From positions 1 through 7,506 of the forward strand of contig JACREW010000180.1 in the NCBI GenBank assembly GCA_016212685.1: a stretch of DNA of 7,506 bases. The letters run 5' to 3'. The notes under the pieces are model-generated. The model saw nothing but the letters and a program-made list of their open reading frames with translations, had not been told where the DNA came from and made no database searches. The position numbers and the translations under genes were made by a program. Position 1 is the first letter of the stretch. The number at the start of each line of letters is the position of its first letter. The DNA comes from Nitrospirota bacterium (GTDB lineage Bacteria > Nitrospirota > Thermodesulfovibrionia > Thermodesulfovibrionales > Dissulfurispiraceae). Below are positions 5,270 through 7,506 of the stretch, in pieces.

Positions 5270-6423
5270 CCTTTCCCGTACGGAGAGAGTGTTCTCAGTT
5301 CCCTTATTATCTCCGGCATCACCTCTATAACCTTATCCACCTCGTCTTCCGTATTGTACCGGCTGAGAGAAAACCTTATGGAGCCGTGAATGGCGGTATA
5401 TGGAATTCCCATTGCCCTTAAGACATGGCTCGGCTCAAGGGAACCGGAAGTGCATGCCGAACCGGAAGATGCGCATATATTATATTCGTCGAGTCTGAGG
5501 AGTATGGCCTCTCCTTCCACATAGTTAAAACTTATGTTGGCCGTATTGGGCAGGCGATTTTTGACATCGCCGTTTATCTGAGCGTCCGGGCATAGTTTAA
5601 GCAACGCGCCTTCGAGTCTATCCCTCAATCTTTTCAGGTAATCCGCCTCTTTATCGAGATGTTCTCTTGCCGACTCGCATGACTTTCCGAGCGCGATTAT
5701 AGACGCCGTATTTTCCGTGCCGGCCCTCCTTCCTCTTTCTTGATGTCCGCCGATTATGTAAGGATAAAAGCGAGCGCCTTTCCTCACATAAAGCGCTCCG
5801 ACGCCTTTCGGCGCATGCAATTTATGGCCTGAGATGGAAAGCATATCAACAGGCAGATCCTTAACATTTACAGGGATCTTACCGGCTGCCTGCACGGCAT
5901 CCGTGTGAAAGAGAATATTCCTTTCACGCAGTATACCGCCTATAGCAGGTATCGGAAAAATGACTCCGGTTTCGTTATTGGCATACATTACGGATACGAC
6001 TGCGGTATCGTCATCTATTGCTTTCAAGAATGCGTCCATGTCGAGCCTGCCCGAATTATCCACAGAAATAAATGTAATGCGGTATCCTTTTTTTAAAAGG
6101 TGTTTGCAGAAATTAAGGACAGCGGGGTGCTCCACCCTCGTTGTTATGACGTGCCTTTTATGCGGATACGATTCCACGGCGCTCATCAGCGCTGTGTTGT
6201 CGCTTTCGGTGCCGCAGCTTGTGAATATTATTTCCTCCGGATCCGCGCCGATAAGTTCCGCGACCTTTGCCCTCGCGTCTTCTATCTTTCTGTGAAGCTG
6301 TCCGCCGAAGGTATGCATGCTGGAGGGATTGCCATAAAAATCTCTGAGGTACGGAAGCATCTCATCCAGAACCTCAGGAGCTATAGGTGTGGTTGCGTTA
6401 TTGTCAAAATATATCGGCTTCAT
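5266..6423 (-). CDS. nifS: Cysteine desulfurase, NifS/IscS family
   Basis: A 385-residue PLP-dependent enzyme that removes sulfur from L-cysteine as an enzyme-bound persulfide and passes it to an Fe-S scaffold. Family members can also release selenium from selenocysteine. All key residues are present: MKPIYFDNNATTP at the N-terminus, His99 (VEHPAV) stacking on PLP, Asp175 and Gln178 (HTDAVQAAGK), Lys201 as the Schiff-base lysine (SGHKLHAPKG), GRRAGTEN at 231-238, and the catalytic Cys324 in a short SSGSACTSG loop of the NifS/IscS (group I) type. The length is typical. It follows nifU by 46 bp on the same strand. Unlike nifU it has a clear Shine-Dalgarno (AGGAG, 8 nt before ATG), as expected for the second gene of an operon. 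The 3' end overlaps yedF by four bases. No nitrogenase genes are visible, so a housekeeping Fe-S role is as likely as a nitrogen-fixation role. Confidence 0.95.
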   Translation of the reverse strand: MKPIYFDNNATTPIAPEVLDEMLPYLRDFYGNPSSMHTFGGQLHRKIEDARAKVAELIGADPEEIIFTSCGTESDNTALMSAVESYPHKRHVITTRVEHPAVLNFCKHLLKKGYRITFISVDNSGRLDMDAFLKAIDDDTAVVSVMYANNETGVIFPIPAIGGILRERNILFHTDAVQAAGKIPVNVKDLPVDMLSISGHKLHAPKGVGALYVRKGARFYPYIIGGHQERGRRAGTENTASIIALGKSCESAREHLDKEADYLKRLRDRLEGALLKLCPDAQINGDVKNRLPNTANISFNYVEGEAILLRLDEYNICASSGSACTSGSLEPSHVLRAMGIPYTAIHGSIRFSLSRYNTEDEVDKVIEVMPEIIRELRTLSPYGKG

Positions 6424-6469
6424 CTAAAATGCTCCTAAATTATTCATAAATTATGTTATTCATGCCTCT

Positions 6470-7300
6470 TTATCCCGTCTCCACAACGATATTTTCATCC
6501 ACGAGTTCCCTCAGCTTTTCCTGAATGTTATTCACGGTAACGCCGCCCATCGGGCATTCAACGCACATAGCCCTCATGGCTATGACAACCGTGTTTCCAT
6601 CTATGTCTATAAGCTCAATGTCTCCGCCGTCAGCCTGAAGCCTCGGCCTTATCTCTTTTTCGATAATATCCTGAATGAGCGCTATCTTCTGGAGATTGGT
6701 CAGTTTTTTCTTTACCGCCGGCATTTCCGGCATCTTAATATGCCATATGTCTTTCAAGATTTCTTCTATCTGAGGTATGCACGAGCCGCAGCCGCCTCCT
6801 GCCTTTGTGTAATTGGTTATCTCCTCCACAGTCGTGAGATGATTTTCTATCGCGACCCTCCGTATTTTTTCTTCGGTAACCTCGAAGCACTGGCAGACAA
6901 GCTTTTCCTTTTCCTCCGGCGGAGTTATTTCTCCCTTGTAATCGGCAATAGCCGCCTCCATGGCCTCCCTTCCCATAACGGAGCAGTGCATCTTTTCCTT
7001 CGGCAGTCCGCCTAAATATTCCGCAATGTCCTGATTTGTGACTTCGAGCGCTTCGTCCAATGTTTTGCCCTTTATTATCTCCGTAAGGGCCGACGAACTG
7101 GCTATAGCGGATGCGCACCCGAAGGTCTGAAACTTCGCGTCGATAATCCTATTCGTATCTTTATCGACCTTTAAGGTAAGTCTAAGCGCATCCCCGCAGA
7201 TAATGCTGCCGACCTCCCCGACGGCATCGGGATTCTCTATCTCCCCGACGTTCTTGGGATGAAGAAACAGGTCTTTGAGCTTCTTAGTGTATTCCCACAT
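6470..7300 (-). CDS. nifU: Three-domain Fe-S cluster assembly scaffold NifU
   Basis: A 276-residue modular scaffold on which NifS-derived sulfur and iron are assembled into Fe-S clusters. Residues 1-125 are the IscU-like domain, with Cys35 (CGD, with Asp37), Cys62 (GCASA) and Cys106 (MHCSV). Residues 133-182 are the BFD-like permanent [2Fe-2S] domain, with Cys136, Cys138, Cys171 and Cys174 (CQC and CGSC). Residues 200-276 are the Nfu domain, with LQADGGDIEL and a CxxC of Cys246/Cys249. All scaffold cysteines are intact. The Nfu motif reads AMCVECPMG, a variant of the more usual GACxxCPSS. The full three-domain form is the classical NifU layout, also seen as the general scaffold in some anaerobes. 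The ATG at 7298-7300 has no Shine-Dalgarno; a good promoter ends 6 nt before it. It is first in the nifU-nifS unit. Confidence 0.95.
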   Translation of the reverse strand: MWEYTKKLKDLFLHPKNVGEIENPDAVGEVGSIICGDALRLTLKVDKDTNRIIDAKFQTFGCASAIASSSALTEIIKGKTLDEALEVTNQDIAEYLGGLPKEKMHCSVMGREAMEAAIADYKGEITPPEEKEKLVCQCFEVTEEKIRRVAIENHLTTVEEITNYTKAGGGCGSCIPQIEEILKDIWHIKMPEMPAVKKKLTNLQKIALIQDIIEKEIRPRLQADGGDIELIDIDGNTVVIAMRAMCVECPMGGVTVNNIQEKLRELVDENIVVETG

Positions 7301-7306
7301 AATCTA

Positions 7307-7335
7307 TTTCTATCAGAGATTGGGAGCCCTGTCAA
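7307..7335 (-). promoter_or_regulatory. Promoter of nifU-nifS, start-proximal
   Basis: On the minus strand there is a perfect TTGACA (-35, at 7330-7335), a 17-bp spacer and TAGAAA (-10, at 7307-7312), then six bases to the nifU ATG. Optimal -35 and spacing make this the best-supported promoter in the window. The predicted first transcribed base coincides with the start codon, indicating a leaderless message. Confidence 0.7.
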
Positions 7336-7341
7336 TTCCCG

Positions 7342-7350
7342 TGCTATAAT
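7342..7350 (+). promoter_or_regulatory. Extended -10 promoter of the thioredoxin-like gene
   Basis: TGC-TATAAT (7342-7350) is a perfect extended -10 only five bases before the ATG at 7356, with no Shine-Dalgarno. A weak TTGGGA at 7320-7325 is the only -35-like match, at a 19-bp spacing. It lies back to back with the nifU promoter in a 55-bp gap, so the two polymerase sites overlap. Confidence 0.6.
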
Positions 7351-7355
7351 TGAAA

Positions 7356-7506
7356 ATGGACTTAGAACTCCTTTATATAAAGGGTTGCCCGAATTTTAGA
7401 GGTGTGCGCAGCCTCATTCATGACACACTCAAGTCCCTCGGCATCAAAACACCATTGAAGAAAATCGAGATCAAAAACGACGATGATGTAAAAAAACATT
7501 CATTCC
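7356..7506 (+). CDS. Thioredoxin-like small protein of a (seleno)protein family, 3' end beyond the window
   Basis: Only the first 50 codons are present. They begin MDLELLYIKGCPNFRGVRSL, which matches the start of small thioredoxin-fold proteins with a beta strand, a GCPN-type active-site turn (Cys11, codon TGC at 7386-7388) and a following helix. They continue as a second strand, KKIEIKNDDDVKKHSF, that in the family leads to a GSPT motif, here just outside the window. From memory, this family includes members annotated as (seleno)proteins; the precise name is uncertain from 50 residues. The ATG is supported by the family-like N-terminus and by the TATAAT five bases upstream. It is divergent from nifU. 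Redox function is inferred from the fold only. Confidence 0.65.
   Translation, partial: MDLELLYIKGCPNFRGVRSLIHDTLKSLGIKTPLKKIEIKNDDDVKKHSF
7399..7415 (+). other. SECIS-like small hairpin inside the thioredoxin-like gene
   Basis: GAGGT (7399-7403) pairs with GCCTC (7411-7415), including one U-G pair, around a 7-nt loop beginning GU. It starts ten bases after the Cys11 TGC codon. Bacterial SECIS elements are short hairpins just downstream of the recoded codon with a conserved G early in the loop, so position and loop are compatible. A 5-bp stem is weak and chance occurrence is quite possible. Confidence 0.25.

Overview
The window is dense bacterial chromosomal DNA of moderate GC content. It carries nine protein genes (two cut by the window edges), one unusual tRNA gene, and several palindromic intergenic repeats. 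The mix of a NifU/NifS pair, a YedF-type selenium protein, a selenium-type LysR regulator, QueE and these repeats fits an anaerobic or sulfur-metabolising lineage such as Nitrospirota or the former Deltaproteobacteria. That placement is inference from gene style only and is weak.

Layout. Positions 1-506 (minus) hold the N-terminal part of queE, a radical SAM enzyme of queuosine synthesis. A mobile-type palindrome (519-590) separates it from a YdjM/DUF457-family membrane protein (604-1500, minus). Positions 1501-1835 are non-coding: two divergent start-proximal promoters flank a 205-bp interrupted inverted repeat. A LysR regulator follows (1836-2729, plus), then a convergent 62-residue unknown protein (2747-2935, minus). 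Positions 3126-3220 encode the most striking feature: a 95-nt tRNA with the 8+5 bp acceptor/T architecture and long variable arm of tRNA-Sec, but with a GCA (cysteine) anticodon and a U discriminator base. It has its own promoter and terminator. After a two-hairpin repeat comes a two-gene unit: a secreted transglutaminase-like protein (3531-4550) and yedF (4559-5269), whose interdomain linker is built from inserted repeat DNA. yedF overlaps by its stop codon with the convergent nifS (5266-6423, minus), which follows nifU (6470-7300, minus). A divergent thioredoxin-like gene of a family with selenoprotein members starts at 7356 and runs off the window.

How the parts relate. YedF is a marker of selenium-using genomes, the LysR protein resembles regulators found with selenium genes, NifS-type desulfurases can also mobilise selenium, and the last gene belongs to a family that includes selenoproteins. 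A tRNA-Sec-shaped tRNA that should read UGC/UGU cysteine codons sits among them. This suggests a variant of the selenocysteine machinery, either placing selenocysteine at cysteine codons or converted to carry cysteine. The window contains no selA, selB or selD, so neither reading can be settled here.

A second theme is transcription. Four genes (604-1500, 1836, nifU, 7356) have a -10-like hexamer ending only 5-7 nt before the ATG and no Shine-Dalgarno sequence, which suggests leaderless mRNAs. The operon-internal or second genes (nifS, yedF), the transglutaminase gene and the 62-residue ORF carry clear Shine-Dalgarno sequences.
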